Assembly (NCBI RefSeq): GCF_025449215.1
Contig: NZ_CP104900.1
Coordinates: 1,674,001 to 1,738,000, forward strand
Source: Shewanella seohaensis
Lineage (GTDB): Bacteria; Pseudomonadota; Gammaproteobacteria; Enterobacterales; Shewanellaceae
Reading direction: 5' to 3'
DNA: 64,000 nucleotides
The notes beneath the pieces are model-generated. The model ran no database searches, was not told where the DNA came from, and saw nothing but the letters and a program-made list of their open reading frames with translations. The number at the start of each line of letters is the position of its first letter. The stretch's first letter is position 1. Position numbers and translations under genes: made by a program. This document shows, piece by piece, positions 40,550 through 49,165 of the stretch.

Positions 40550-41686
40550 ATGAAATTCACCTTAATTGCCGAGCAACTGTTTGATGGTGAAGCCTTCCAT
40601 CGGGATGTGCCTGTCACCATTGAAGATGGCTTGATAGCCAGCTTAGACACCGCATTGGGTGCTAAGGAAATCCGCTACCGAGGCACCCTAGTGCCAGGTT
40701 TTATCGATGTGCAAGTTAACGGCGGTGGCGGCGCGTTGTTCAATAGCAACCCAACGGTCGCTTGCATTGAAACCATAGGCAAGGCGCATGCTCGCTTTGG
40801 TACCACAGGCTTTTTACCCACGCTTATCACTGATGATGTGCAGGTGATGGCCAAGGCTGCCGATGCGGTTGCCAGTGCGGTCGCGCAAAAGAGCGCAGGC
40901 GTATTAGGCGTACATTTTGAAGGGCCGCATCTTTCGGTTCCTAAAAAAGGCGTGCATCCACAAGGTTTTATTCGTGAGATCACCGAGGCTGAACTGGCGA
41001 TTTTTTGCCGTCAGGATTTAGGTATTCGAGTGGTGACCTTAGCACCTGAAAATGTCTCGTCCGAGGTGATCCGCCTGTTGGTGGAGTCGGGGGTTAAAGT
41101 GTGTTTAGGCCACTCCAATGCGGACTATGATACCGTTGTTACGGCATTAGCTGCGGGGGCGACAGGCTTTACTCACCTCTACAATGCCATGTCACCCTTA
41201 GGTTCCCGTGAGCCTGGCGTGGTGGGCGCAGCGATTGAGAGCGAAACCGCTTGGTGTGGTTTGATTGTCGATGGCCACCATGTGCATCCAGCTGCCGCAA
41301 GGGTCGCCCTGCGCGCTAAACCCCGTGGCAAAGTGATGTTGGTGACCGATGCTATGCCGCCAGTGGGCATGGATGATGAAACCAGTTTTGAGCTGTTTGG
41401 TACTCAGGTTCTGCGTGTCGGCGATAAATTAAATGCGGTGACGGGTGAACTGGCAGGCTGTGTGTTAGACATGGCGACCGCGGTTGAGAACAGCGTGAAC
41501 ATGCTCGGTTTACCGCTCGGTGAGGCCTTGCGGATGGCGTCTTTGTATCCTGCCGAGTTCCTTGGCATTGCCGAGCATGTAGGTCGATTAGCGGTTGGGC
41601 AGCGTGCCGATTTAGTGTTGCTGGATAATCAATATAAAGTGCTGGCCAACTATATTGCTGGAAATGCGGTTTATGTTCGCCCTTAG
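40550..41686 (+). CDS. nagA: N-acetylglucosamine-6-phosphate deacetylase
   Basis: Amidohydrolase-superfamily enzyme that removes acetate from GlcNAc-6-phosphate. 378 residues. Motifs: PGFIDVQVNGGGG, GVHFEGPHLS with the metal-binding Glu, VCLGHSNAD and GFTHLYNAMSP with His ligands, and LVTDAMPPVG with the catalytic Asp. It starts 18 bases after nagB with GAGG before the ATG. Followed by a 13-pair terminator. Confidence 0.94.
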   Translation: MKFTLIAEQLFDGEAFHRDVPVTIEDGLIASLDTALGAKEIRYRGTLVPGFIDVQVNGGGGALFNSNPTVACIETIGKAHARFGTTGFLPTLITDDVQVMAKAADAVASAVAQKSAGVLGVHFEGPHLSVPKKGVHPQGFIREITEAELAIFCRQDLGIRVVTLAPENVSSEVIRLLVESGVKVCLGHSNADYDTVVTALAAGATGFTHLYNAMSPLGSREPGVVGAAIESETAWCGLIVDGHHVHPAAARVALRAKPRGKVMLVTDAMPPVGMDDETSFELFGTQVLRVGDKLNAVTGELAGCVLDMATAVENSVNMLGLPLGEALRMASLYPAEFLGIAEHVGRLAVGQRADLVLLDNQYKVLANYIAGNAVYVRP

Positions 41687-41713
41687 TGTGGGTTGAGTCA
41701 GTAAAGCGTTAAC

Positions 41714-41756
41714 CTTGGCCCTTGTCTTATTTTGATGACAGGGGCTAAGTTTTTTA
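41714..41756 (+). terminator. Strong terminator between nagA and nagX
   Basis: CTTGGCCCTTGTC (41714-41726) pairs with GACAGGGGCTAAG (41737-41749) over 13 pairs including two G-U, then T7. Confidence 0.82.
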
Positions 41757-41823
41757 TTGTACAGTCTGCATTTTGCTCAAAAGTTATAAAATAAGTGAAA
41801 TAACAATAATAAAGGATAATGGT

Positions 41824-43011
41824 ATGAGTACGACTGCGCCGGAATCTGTCACCAATACGGGCGTGAATGCTCAGGAGGCTGCCGCGAAAAAGCGTCAGTC
41901 AAAACCGCGGTTGATGTCCCTCGATGCCTTGCGCGGCTTCGATATGTTTTGGATTTTAGGTGGCGAAGCCCTATTTGGCACCTTGCTTATCTTGACGGGC
42001 TGGGCGGGCTGGCAATGGGGTGATACCCAAATGCACCATAGTGAGTGGAATGGGTTTCGCTTTTATGATTTGATTTTTCCGCTGTTTATATTCCTCTCAG
42101 GTGTTGCTCTTGGATTATCGCCAAAACGCTTAGATAAACTGCCAATGCATGAGCGTATGCCTGTGTATCGCCACGGGGTTAAGCGGCTGTTTCTTCTATT
42201 ATTGCTCGGCATTCTTTACAACCATGGTTGGGGAACGGGGGCGCCTGCCGATCCTGAAAAAGTCCGTTATGCCAGCGTCTTAGGTCGAATCGCCTTTGCG
42301 TGGTTTTTTGCCGCCTTGCTGGTGTGGCATACCAGTTTGAGGACCCAAGTGCTGATGGCCTTGGGCATATTAGTGGCCTATGGCGCGGTGCAACTCTGGT
42401 TGCCGTTTCCTGGTGGACAGGCTGGAGTGTTATCACCCACAGAGTCAATCAATGCTTATGTGGATAGCCTTTTACTGCCTGGTGTGAGTTATCAAGGACG
42501 AACGCCCGATCCTGAAGGCGTGTTATCGACACTGCCTGCCGTAGTCAACGCCTTAGCGGGTGTATTTGTGGGTCACTTTATTGTGAAATCCCATCCAAAA
42601 GGGGAGTGGGCTAAGGTTGGCCTATTGAGTGTTGCCGGTGGTGTTTGTTTAGCTCTAGGCTGGTTGCTGGATGGAGTTATTCCCGTCAATAAAGAGCTGT
42701 GGACAAGCTCTTTTGTGTTGGTCACTAGCGGTTGGAGCATGCTGCTGTTAGCGCTGTTTTATGCCCTCGTGGATGTGCTCAAATGGCAAAAGCTCGCCTT
42801 TATTTTTGTGGTGATAGGCACTAACGCCATCATTATTTATCTGGCCTCTAGTCTGGTGGATTGGAAATATATCGCCCAGAGTGTGTTCGGGGGTGTTATC
42901 GCGGCATTACCGGAAAATGCTCAGCCCTTAGCGGCCGTGATTGGTTTGCTCACCGTTCAATGGTTAGTGCTGTATTGGATGTATCGTCGCAATATTTTTG
43001 TGCGGATCTAA
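41824..43011 (+). CDS. nagX: NagX, membrane acyltransferase-like protein of the GlcNAc regulon
   Basis: 395 residues with about ten membrane helices. RLMSLDALRGFDMFWILGGE is the start of the heparan-alpha-glucosaminide N-acetyltransferase-like (DUF5009-type) family; YDLIFPLFIFLSGVALGLS follows. In Shewanella and other marine bacteria nagX is a fixed neighbour of GlcNAc genes, with a suggested role in handling GlcNAc or glucosamine at the membrane; the reaction is not established. ATG 41824 has AAGGAT upstream. No NagR site was seen between the nagA terminator and this start. Confidence 0.85.
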   Translation: MSTTAPESVTNTGVNAQEAAAKKRQSKPRLMSLDALRGFDMFWILGGEALFGTLLILTGWAGWQWGDTQMHHSEWNGFRFYDLIFPLFIFLSGVALGLSPKRLDKLPMHERMPVYRHGVKRLFLLLLLGILYNHGWGTGAPADPEKVRYASVLGRIAFAWFFAALLVWHTSLRTQVLMALGILVAYGAVQLWLPFPGGQAGVLSPTESINAYVDSLLLPGVSYQGRTPDPEGVLSTLPAVVNALAGVFVGHFIVKSHPKGEWAKVGLLSVAGGVCLALGWLLDGVIPVNKELWTSSFVLVTSGWSMLLLALFYALVDVLKWQKLAFIFVVIGTNAIIIYLASSLVDWKYIAQSVFGGVIAALPENAQPLAAVIGLLTVQWLVLYWMYRRNIFVRI

Positions 43012-43032
43012 CGTCGATAGCAGATTTTTCTT

Positions 43033-43063
43033 AAAGCCACAGACTCACCTCTGTGGCTTTTTT
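43033..43063 (+). terminator. Rho-independent terminator after nagX
   Basis: AAAGCCACAGA (43033-43043) pairs with TCTGTGGCTTT (43050-43060), then further T. The rest of 43064-43344 contains the nagP promoter region and operator; no gene is seen. Confidence 0.85.
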
Positions 43064-43173
43064 ATTTCTAGCACACAAAGAGCTCAGAGCATCTTTGGTT
43101 GTAAATCAGCGGTTAACTGAGTGTTTATGGCTCATTCTGGGCAAACAAGGCCATTTTGCTGGCTAAATCGCAA

Positions 43174-43189
43174 ATGACAGCGTTGTCTT
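43174..43189. promoter_or_regulatory. Predicted NagR operator upstream of nagP
   Basis: ATGACAGCGTTGTCTT, one or two bases from the perfect palindrome, about 155 bases before nagP. Confidence 0.75.
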
Positions 43190-43344
43190 TTTGCGTTGTT
43201 TGTTTTAACATCACTGAAACAATGGTGCGTTCGGATGATAACATTAGCCATTGCAGATGAGTTGCGATACGGATGTGCGGAATACTCAGCGGTTTTTAGT
43301 CCCGCCATCACCTTAAAAAATTAATTACTATAAGAAGCAGGTTT

Positions 43345-44649
43345 ATGGAAATGACACTCGATAAAAGCCAGCAGAAAAGCAGTTTTCTCCCCATGGCGAT
43401 AGTGGCAGCACTCTTTTTCATCCTCGGATTCGCAACGTGGTTGAATGGATCTTTGATGCCCTATTTAAAACAAATTTTGCAACTCAATCCCTTCCAAGCC
43501 TCATTAATCCTGTTCTCTTTCTACATTGCAGTGACTTTTACCGCGCTGCCCTCGGCGTGGGTGATCCGTAAAGTGGGTTATAAAAATGGTATGGCACTGG
43601 GAATGGGCATCATGATGCTCGCCGGCTTACTGTTTATTCCTGCGGCTAAGACCCAAATATTTGGTCTGTTTTTATGTGCGCAATTAGTGATGGGCACAGG
43701 CCAAACCTTGTTACAAACGGCGGTCAATCCCTACGTGGTTCGCCTTGGGCCTGAAGAGTCTGCCGCGGCCCGTGTGAGTGTGATGGGCATTTTGAATAAA
43801 GGTGCGGGGGTGATTGCCCCCTTAGTTTTCTCTGCATTGATTTTAGATAGCTTTAAAGACCGCATTGGCACTACGTTAACCCAAGTGCAAATTGATGAAA
43901 TGGCAAACAGCTTGGTTTTCCCTTACCTCGGCATGGCGATTTTTATTGGGATATTGGCGCTTGCTGTTAAAAAATCTCCACTGCCAGAACTCTCTAATGA
44001 AGACGAAGCAGCCGAGCACACAGATAAAGGCCAAATCAAAGCGGCCTTATCCCATCCTAACCTCGCATTTGGCGTTATCGCGCTGTTTGTGTACGTGGCG
44101 GTTGAGGTGATTGCCGGCGACACTATCGGTACCTTTGCCTTATCGCTCGGGGTTGAACATTACGGTGTGATGACCTCCTATACAATGGTGTGTATGGTGC
44201 TGGGTTATACCTTAGGGATTATCCTTATTCCTCGTTTTATCTCTCAGCCAACGGCACTGATGATTTCGGCGATTCTTGGCCTATTACTGACCTTAGCCAT
44301 ACTGTTTGGGGATAACCATTCCTACGTGATTGCAAATGCTTTGTTAGTGCCTTTCGGCGGTGTGGCCTTGCCTGATACCTTACTCTTCATTGCCTTCTTA
44401 GGATTAGCCAATGCGATTGTTTGGCCTGCGGTGTGGCCTCTGGCGCTATCGGGTTTAGGTAAGCTCACCAGCACAGGTTCGGCATTGCTCATCATGGGGA
44501 TTGCGGGTGGTGCTTTTGGTCCACTGTTTTGGGGACTCACGAGTTCTGCCACCGAGATGGGGCAGCAGGGCGGTTATATGGTGATGTTACCTTGCTACCT
44601 GTTTATTCTCTTCTATGCCGTTAAAGGTCATAAGATGCGTCACTGGTAA
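43345..44649 (+). CDS. nagP: GlcNAc permease, MFS (FHS family)
   Basis: Inner-membrane importer of free N-acetylglucosamine. 434 residues, 12 predicted helices. FFILGFATWLNGSLMPYLKQIL and GMALGMGIMMLAGLLFIPAA, with QTLLQTAVNPYVVRLG, place it in the fucose/glucose-galactose permease subgroup, as known for Shewanella NagP. ATG 43345 and ATG 43351 are both possible starts; AGCAGG lies before them. Preceded by a NagR site and followed by a terminator, so it is a single-gene unit. Confidence 0.92.
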   Translation: MEMTLDKSQQKSSFLPMAIVAALFFILGFATWLNGSLMPYLKQILQLNPFQASLILFSFYIAVTFTALPSAWVIRKVGYKNGMALGMGIMMLAGLLFIPAAKTQIFGLFLCAQLVMGTGQTLLQTAVNPYVVRLGPEESAAARVSVMGILNKGAGVIAPLVFSALILDSFKDRIGTTLTQVQIDEMANSLVFPYLGMAIFIGILALAVKKSPLPELSNEDEAAEHTDKGQIKAALSHPNLAFGVIALFVYVAVEVIAGDTIGTFALSLGVEHYGVMTSYTMVCMVLGYTLGIILIPRFISQPTALMISAILGLLLTLAILFGDNHSYVIANALLVPFGGVALPDTLLFIAFLGLANAIVWPAVWPLALSGLGKLTSTGSALLIMGIAGGAFGPLFWGLTSSATEMGQQGGYMVMLPCYLFILFYAVKGHKMRHW

Positions 44650-44670
44650 TCGGTTATCACGCGATGTAAA

Positions 44671-44695
44671 AAAGCCCTCATCAGAGGGCTTTTTA
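44671..44695. terminator. Bidirectional terminator between nagP and the TorF-type porin gene
   Basis: AAAGCCCTC (44671-44679) pairs with GAGGGCTTT (44684-44692); A6 and T5 flank it. Confidence 0.82.
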
Positions 44696-44713
44696 GTATT
44701 TGCAGGGTGTGAA

Positions 44714-45435
44714 TTAGAAGGCGTAACTGACGCTTGCTAATACTGTATCGTCGTTTTTCCACACACCGTCGGAGACTTTCTGATCGCCGCTCAAGTCGGT
44801 GCCAAGCCAAGCGAGTGACAGGCCAAATCCCATAAATTCGGTGGATACGCCAACGGAATAATCCGAGTAGCTATCAAAGCCTTCGCCATCGTCTAAGGCA
44901 TCGCCTACGTTGTAGCCGTAATGCAGATCGAGGCTCCAGTTTTCAACAAACTCATAGGAGTAATTGATTTCGCCGTAGTGATAATCTAAATCGCTGCCGC
45001 CGTAATCATTGGTGTACCAATAGGCCACGCGAAAGCCGCTAAACTCGACGCCAGCCGTTACTTCGAAATAGCCGAGTTCACTCTCGCCCGAATAGTTATA
45101 GCGGTTGAGGGTCACGTCGTAACTGACGTTATCATTGATGTCACCGCCGTAGGCAACATAAAAGTCGTACTCGATATCTGGACCGTTGTAGCCTGGCTCG
45201 TCAAAGTCGACATTACTGGCCCAGGCGCCGACCGAAAATCCCGACTCAAAACTCCAATCGACACCACCTTGAACCGCAGGATCGCCCGCTGTTTGCGAGA
45301 TACCACGGAAGCGATAATCGTTGGTTACGCCAATTTCCCCGACACTTCTGCGGCGGCAATGCCGGAGAATAAACTGGTCGTTAGCGCGAGCCCAACAACT
45401 TGTGCCAGCCGCTTTTTATTTAGGTTGTTATTCAC
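44714..45435 (-). CDS. TorF family putative porin (Gcw_chp domain; one frameshift)
   Basis: Predicted outer-membrane beta-barrel of the Shewanella-rich Gcw_chp family, which has a conserved glycine- and aromatic-rich repeat ending in Phe. GTG 45435 follows GGGAG and starts a signal peptide (LAQVVGLALTTSLFSGIAAA). The frame breaks at the C4 run 45337-45340; one more base gives AEVSGEIGVTNDYRFRGISQ, the family's hallmark opening, and a 240-residue protein. The C-terminal part (VTLNRYNYSGESELGYFEV to VLASVSYAF) is read cleanly. Acidic strands (GGSDLDYHYGE, DALDDGEGFDSYSDY) may favour cations. Substrate unknown. Confidence 0.82.
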
Positions 45436-45620
45436 GGTATTTCTCCCATTTTCTTGGTTGACACGGATGTACTAAGTTCTTTTAGCTTTTAAAACAGGCT
45501 AGTACATTCGTTGCTTTGCCAAACAACAACTCAGGAAACCCCGTAGCTGTGACCTCATGGCGAGTTAAGCTAAATTGCTTTAGCTTGGTTAAACGAGGTA
45601 AAAAGCACCCCCTATGAAAC

Positions 45621-45986
45621 TCACTTTTGTTCGAAGATGACATAAACCTTGCGGCATGGCTCAACGACTTGCCACACCCCTTGAAACCCCGCAGGAATAA
45701 TAAATCGGTCGCCGACACTGAAGGTTTGTGACAGTCCCTCAAGATCGGTGATGACGCTGGTCCCTTCGAGGATCTCGCAATACTCGTATTCAGTGTAGTT
45801 GATTTTCCAAGCGCCTGATTCGCTTTGCCAAATTCCACTATGGAATTGATTACAGGGGCTAGAGTAATGATTCTGTAATTGCTGGGTGGGGTTACCAGAG
45901 ATGCGCTTTTCTGGGGCGACTTGATAACTTTCCACCGGCGACTGTGCGCTGGCAAAGCGAATGATCGAGGTTACGCTCATGGTCAT
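45621..45986 (-). CDS. Cupin domain protein
   Basis: 121-residue single-domain cupin of the DUF861/EutQ-like group: YCEILEGTSVITDLEGLSQTFSVGDRFIIPAGFQGVW forms the core, with few of the usual metal-binding histidines. It lies 17 bases downstream of the semialdehyde dehydrogenase gene on the same strand and should be co-transcribed. A role in beta-alanine or amine metabolism is only suggested by position. Confidence 0.75.
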   Translation of the reverse strand: MTMSVTSIIRFASAQSPVESYQVAPEKRISGNPTQQLQNHYSSPCNQFHSGIWQSESGAWKINYTEYEYCEILEGTSVITDLEGLSQTFSVGDRFIIPAGFQGVWQVVEPCRKVYVIFEQK

Positions 45987-46002
45987 ATAGGCTCCACCGA
46001 GG

Positions 46003-47493
46003 TTATTTCATGGTGGGCATAACAAACTCGGCCTGAGTCTGCTTGCCTACGGGCCAGCGTGCCGTGATGGCTTTACGTTTGGTATAAAAACGTACCCCAT
46101 CAGGACCATGCATATGTAGGGGACCAAAGAGCGAACGTTTCCAGCCACCGAAGGAGTGGAAGGCCATAGGCACTGGGATGGGCACGTTAACCCCGACCAT
46201 ACCGACCTGCACATGGTGGCAAAAATGTCTGGCAGCTTCACCGCTTTGGGTAAAGATGGCTGTGCCATTGCCAAATTCATGTTGGTTGATAAGCGCCAGT
46301 GCGCTGGCATAGTCTTTAACCCGCACAATCGACAGCACTGGGCCGAAGATTTCTTCGCGGTAAATACGCATCTCTGGAGTGACGTTATCGAATAAACAGG
46401 CTCCTAAGAAGTAACCTTGCTGATGGTCGGCCACGCTTAACTGGCGACCGTCCACCACTAAGGTCGCGCCTTCTTGGACGCCAGCATCGACAAATTCCGT
46501 GACTTTGGCGAGGTGCTGGCGGGAGATCAACGGCCCCATTTCCATCTCTGGGGTGAGGCCATTGCCCACTTTTAACTGTTGAATTTGCGGTAATAATTTA
46601 TCGACTAGCTTGTCGCCCACATCCCCCACAGCCAATACCACCGAAATAGCCATACAACGCTCGCCAGCGCTGCCATAGGCGGCGCCCATGAGGGCACTCA
46701 CCGCTTGATCTAAATCCGCATCCGGCATCAGTAGCATATGGTTTTTCGCGCCGCCGAGGGCCTGAACCCGTTTACCGTGTTTAGATGCGGTGCTGTAAAT
46801 GTATTCCGCAATCGGGGTGGAGCCTACAAAGCTGACGGCTTGAATATCTTCATGGCTGAGCAGAGTATCGACGGCCTCTTTATCACCGTTGACCACGTTA
46901 AATACCCCAGCAGGGAGACCTGCTTCGGTGAGTAATTCCGCAATACGCATTACCGCGCTTGGGTCTTTCTCCGAAGGTTTCATAATAAAGGTGTTACCGC
47001 AGGCAATCGCGATTGGGAACATCCACATGGGAACCATCACGGGGAAGTTAAAGGGCGCTATGCCTGCGACAACACCTAAAGCTTGATTGACTGACCAAGC
47101 GTCTACGCCACCGCCGACCTGCTCCGTATGCTCCCCTTTGAGCAAGTGTGGGATACCACAGGCAAATTCGACGACTTCGAGGCCGCGGATGAGTTCTCCC
47201 CGCGCATCATCGAGCACTTTGCCGTGCTCTAAGGTAATCAGCCGCGCCAGCTCATCCATATGTTGCTCGACCAGCGCTTTAAACTTAAATAACACACGAG
47301 CACGATTGAGGGGCGTTACCTGTGACCAAGTGTCGAAGGCCGATTTGGCGATAGCAATGGCGGCGGAGACTTCGTCGCGACTCGCGAGGGAGACCTGACC
47401 TCGGCATTCTCCCGTAGCGGGTTCGAAAATCTCTTGGCTTCTTGTACTGGCGGCGGTGTGCTCGCCATTCACATAATGAGTCATTGTCAGCAT
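46003..47493 (-). CDS. mmsA: CoA-acylating (methyl)malonate-semialdehyde dehydrogenase
   Basis: Aldehyde dehydrogenase-fold enzyme that turns malonate or methylmalonate semialdehyde into acetyl-CoA or propionyl-CoA. 496 residues. Cys280 (GSAGERCMAIS) is the nucleophile. The segment QALGGAKNHMLLMPDAD, lacking the general-base Glu of ordinary aldehyde dehydrogenases, is typical of MmsA. ATG 47493 has AAAGG seven bases upstream; the TTG at 47517 lacks this. It follows a beta-alanine aminotransferase gene, whose product, malonate semialdehyde, would be its substrate (the BauA-BauC pairing), so that is the likely role. Confidence 0.88.
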   Translation of the reverse strand: MLTMTHYVNGEHTAASTRSQEIFEPATGECRGQVSLASRDEVSAAIAIAKSAFDTWSQVTPLNRARVLFKFKALVEQHMDELARLITLEHGKVLDDARGELIRGLEVVEFACGIPHLLKGEHTEQVGGGVDAWSVNQALGVVAGIAPFNFPVMVPMWMFPIAIACGNTFIMKPSEKDPSAVMRIAELLTEAGLPAGVFNVVNGDKEAVDTLLSHEDIQAVSFVGSTPIAEYIYSTASKHGKRVQALGGAKNHMLLMPDADLDQAVSALMGAAYGSAGERCMAISVVLAVGDVGDKLVDKLLPQIQQLKVGNGLTPEMEMGPLISRQHLAKVTEFVDAGVQEGATLVVDGRQLSVADHQQGYFLGACLFDNVTPEMRIYREEIFGPVLSIVRVKDYASALALINQHEFGNGTAIFTQSGEAARHFCHHVQVGMVGVNVPIPVPMAFHSFGGWKRSLFGPLHMHGPDGVRFYTKRKAITARWPVGKQTQAEFVMPTMK

Positions 47494-47544
47494 AGGTAAC
47501 CTTTCAATTGCCCCCAATTTGGGCGTTAGATAAAAAATTGTGCA

Positions 47545-48885
47545 TCATCCTACGGCGCGAATCGCATCGCTTAGGCTGTTAACCATTTGGTCTATTTGGT
47601 GTTTCTCTACGATTAACGGTGGGGAGATGGCGATAATATCGCCCGTCGCCCGCACGAGCGTGCCTTGATGGAAACAATGCTCGAACACGCTGTAACCGCG
47701 TTTACCGACGCCTTGGCTATTCGGCGCGAGTTGGAAGCCTGCGACCAATCCGGTGTTGCGAATATCAATCACATTCGGCAAACCTTTGAGACTGTGAACG
47801 GCATCCTCAAAATAACGCTCAAGTTCGAAGCTGCGTTCAAATAGCTGTTCGTTTTCATAGATGGACAGCGTGGCGAGCGCCGCGGCCGCCGCTACTGGAT
47901 GGCCTGAATAGGTGTAACCGTGGAAAAACTCGATGAGTTCGGTGGGGCCTTGCATACAGGTATCGTGAATAAAATCCTGCACAAACACGGCGCCCATTGG
48001 GATCGCACCATTATTGATGGCCTTGGCCGTAGTGATTATGTCGGGGATAACGCCCCAGCGCTGGCTGGCAAAGGCGGCGCCAACGCGACCAAAGGCAGTG
48101 ATCACCTCATCAAAAATCAACAGGATGCCGTATTTTTGGGTGATTTCCCGTAGGCGCTTTAAGTAACCCTGTGGCGGTAAAATCACCCCCGCCGAACCCG
48201 ACATAGGTTCAACGATAACGGCGGCAATATTCTCGGCGCCGTGGAGTGTGACGAGTTGTTCTAATACTTCGGCTTTTTCGGCACCTAGGCTAGGTAAGCC
48301 ACGGCTAAAGGCTGAATTTTGAATATCTAAGGTGTGGGGCAGGTGATCCACGCCTTGCAGCAGTTGGCCACTAAAGGCTTTACGGTTATTGCTCAAGCCC
48401 CCCACTGAAATGCCGCCAAATCCTACGCCATGGTAGCCCAGCTCTCGGCCAATAAAACGGGTGCGCGATGCTTGGCCATTGGCTCTGTGGTAACAGAGTG
48501 CCATTTTAAGCGCGGTATCGACGGACTCTGATCCCGAGTTGGTAAAGAAGACCTTATTGAGTCCTTCAGGGCTGAGTTCAGTTAATCGCTCGGCGAGTTC
48601 GAAGGCGAGGGGATGACCCATTTGGAAGGAAGGCGCGTAATCCATCTCGCGAATTTGCTTGCTAACGGCTTCGCTGATCTCACGGCGACCATGGCCGGCG
48701 TTACAACACCACAAGCCAGCCGTTGAGTCTAATACCTTGTTGCCATTGATATCTGTGTAGTACATGCCTTCTGCTTGGGCGAGCAGGCGAGGGCTGGCTT
48801 TAAACTGGCGGTTGGCGGTAAAGGGCATCCAATAATGTTCGAGAGAAGGATGCTCATGCGTTGTGTTGTAGGGTGAATCGGCCAT
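47545..48885 (-). CDS. bauA: Beta-alanine--pyruvate aminotransferase
   Basis: Class III PLP aminotransferase, 446 residues. It follows the Pseudomonas beta-alanine:pyruvate enzyme closely: HYWMPFTANRQF at the start, DYAPSFQMGHPLAFELAERL, and VDHLPHTLDIQNSAFSRG. PLP sites are Asp259-Glu260 (LIFDEVITAFGR) and Lys288 (TTAKAINNG). The product malonate semialdehyde would go to MmsA just downstream. It is divergent from puuC, with a PuuR-type box between them, so a wider role on omega-amines such as GABA or putrescine is possible. Confidence 0.87.
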   Translation of the reverse strand: MADSPYNTTHEHPSLEHYWMPFTANRQFKASPRLLAQAEGMYYTDINGNKVLDSTAGLWCCNAGHGRREISEAVSKQIREMDYAPSFQMGHPLAFELAERLTELSPEGLNKVFFTNSGSESVDTALKMALCYHRANGQASRTRFIGRELGYHGVGFGGISVGGLSNNRKAFSGQLLQGVDHLPHTLDIQNSAFSRGLPSLGAEKAEVLEQLVTLHGAENIAAVIVEPMSGSAGVILPPQGYLKRLREITQKYGILLIFDEVITAFGRVGAAFASQRWGVIPDIITTAKAINNGAIPMGAVFVQDFIHDTCMQGPTELIEFFHGYTYSGHPVAAAAALATLSIYENEQLFERSFELERYFEDAVHSLKGLPNVIDIRNTGLVAGFQLAPNSQGVGKRGYSVFEHCFHQGTLVRATGDIIAISPPLIVEKHQIDQMVNSLSDAIRAVG

Positions 48886-48963
48886 AGTGTTTACCTTGTC
48901 CTTTTCCTTGTTAATTGAGGTCAGGTCTTCGTTAAGGGTGGCTAATATTTGCTATGCTATGTT

Positions 48964-48978
48964 AGAAATAATGAACAT
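48964..48978. promoter_or_regulatory. PuuR-like box between bauA and puuC
   Basis: AGAAATAATGAACAT resembles the E. coli PuuR site AAAATATAATGAACA and the two other boxes in this window. It lies 79 bases from bauA and 188 from puuC; the rest of 48886-49165 shows no gene. Confidence 0.6.
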
Positions 48979-49165
48979 GGAAGAGGTGTGTGCAGTTATT
49001 TGTGGCAAAAATGCTATTTTTGTAAAAAATATTGAATATTAATGATTGAACAGCGTAATCTAAGCAGCAGTTAACGACTTAGGTCATCTTTGGCATTTGG
49101 CCGTCGAGATAGCCCTCATCCCAATAAAGCTAAAATAAACAAATACAAACGATTAAGAGGTCATC

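Noticed and set aside
45112-45306. Separate small gene on the minus strand upstream of the porin
   Set aside because: It is an off-frame reading of the porin N-terminal half; the porin frame continues through it once one base is restored.
45482-45955. 157-codon minus-strand frame overlapping the cupin gene
   Set aside because: It lies almost wholly in an alternate frame of the cupin gene, with composition unlike a protein and no domain.
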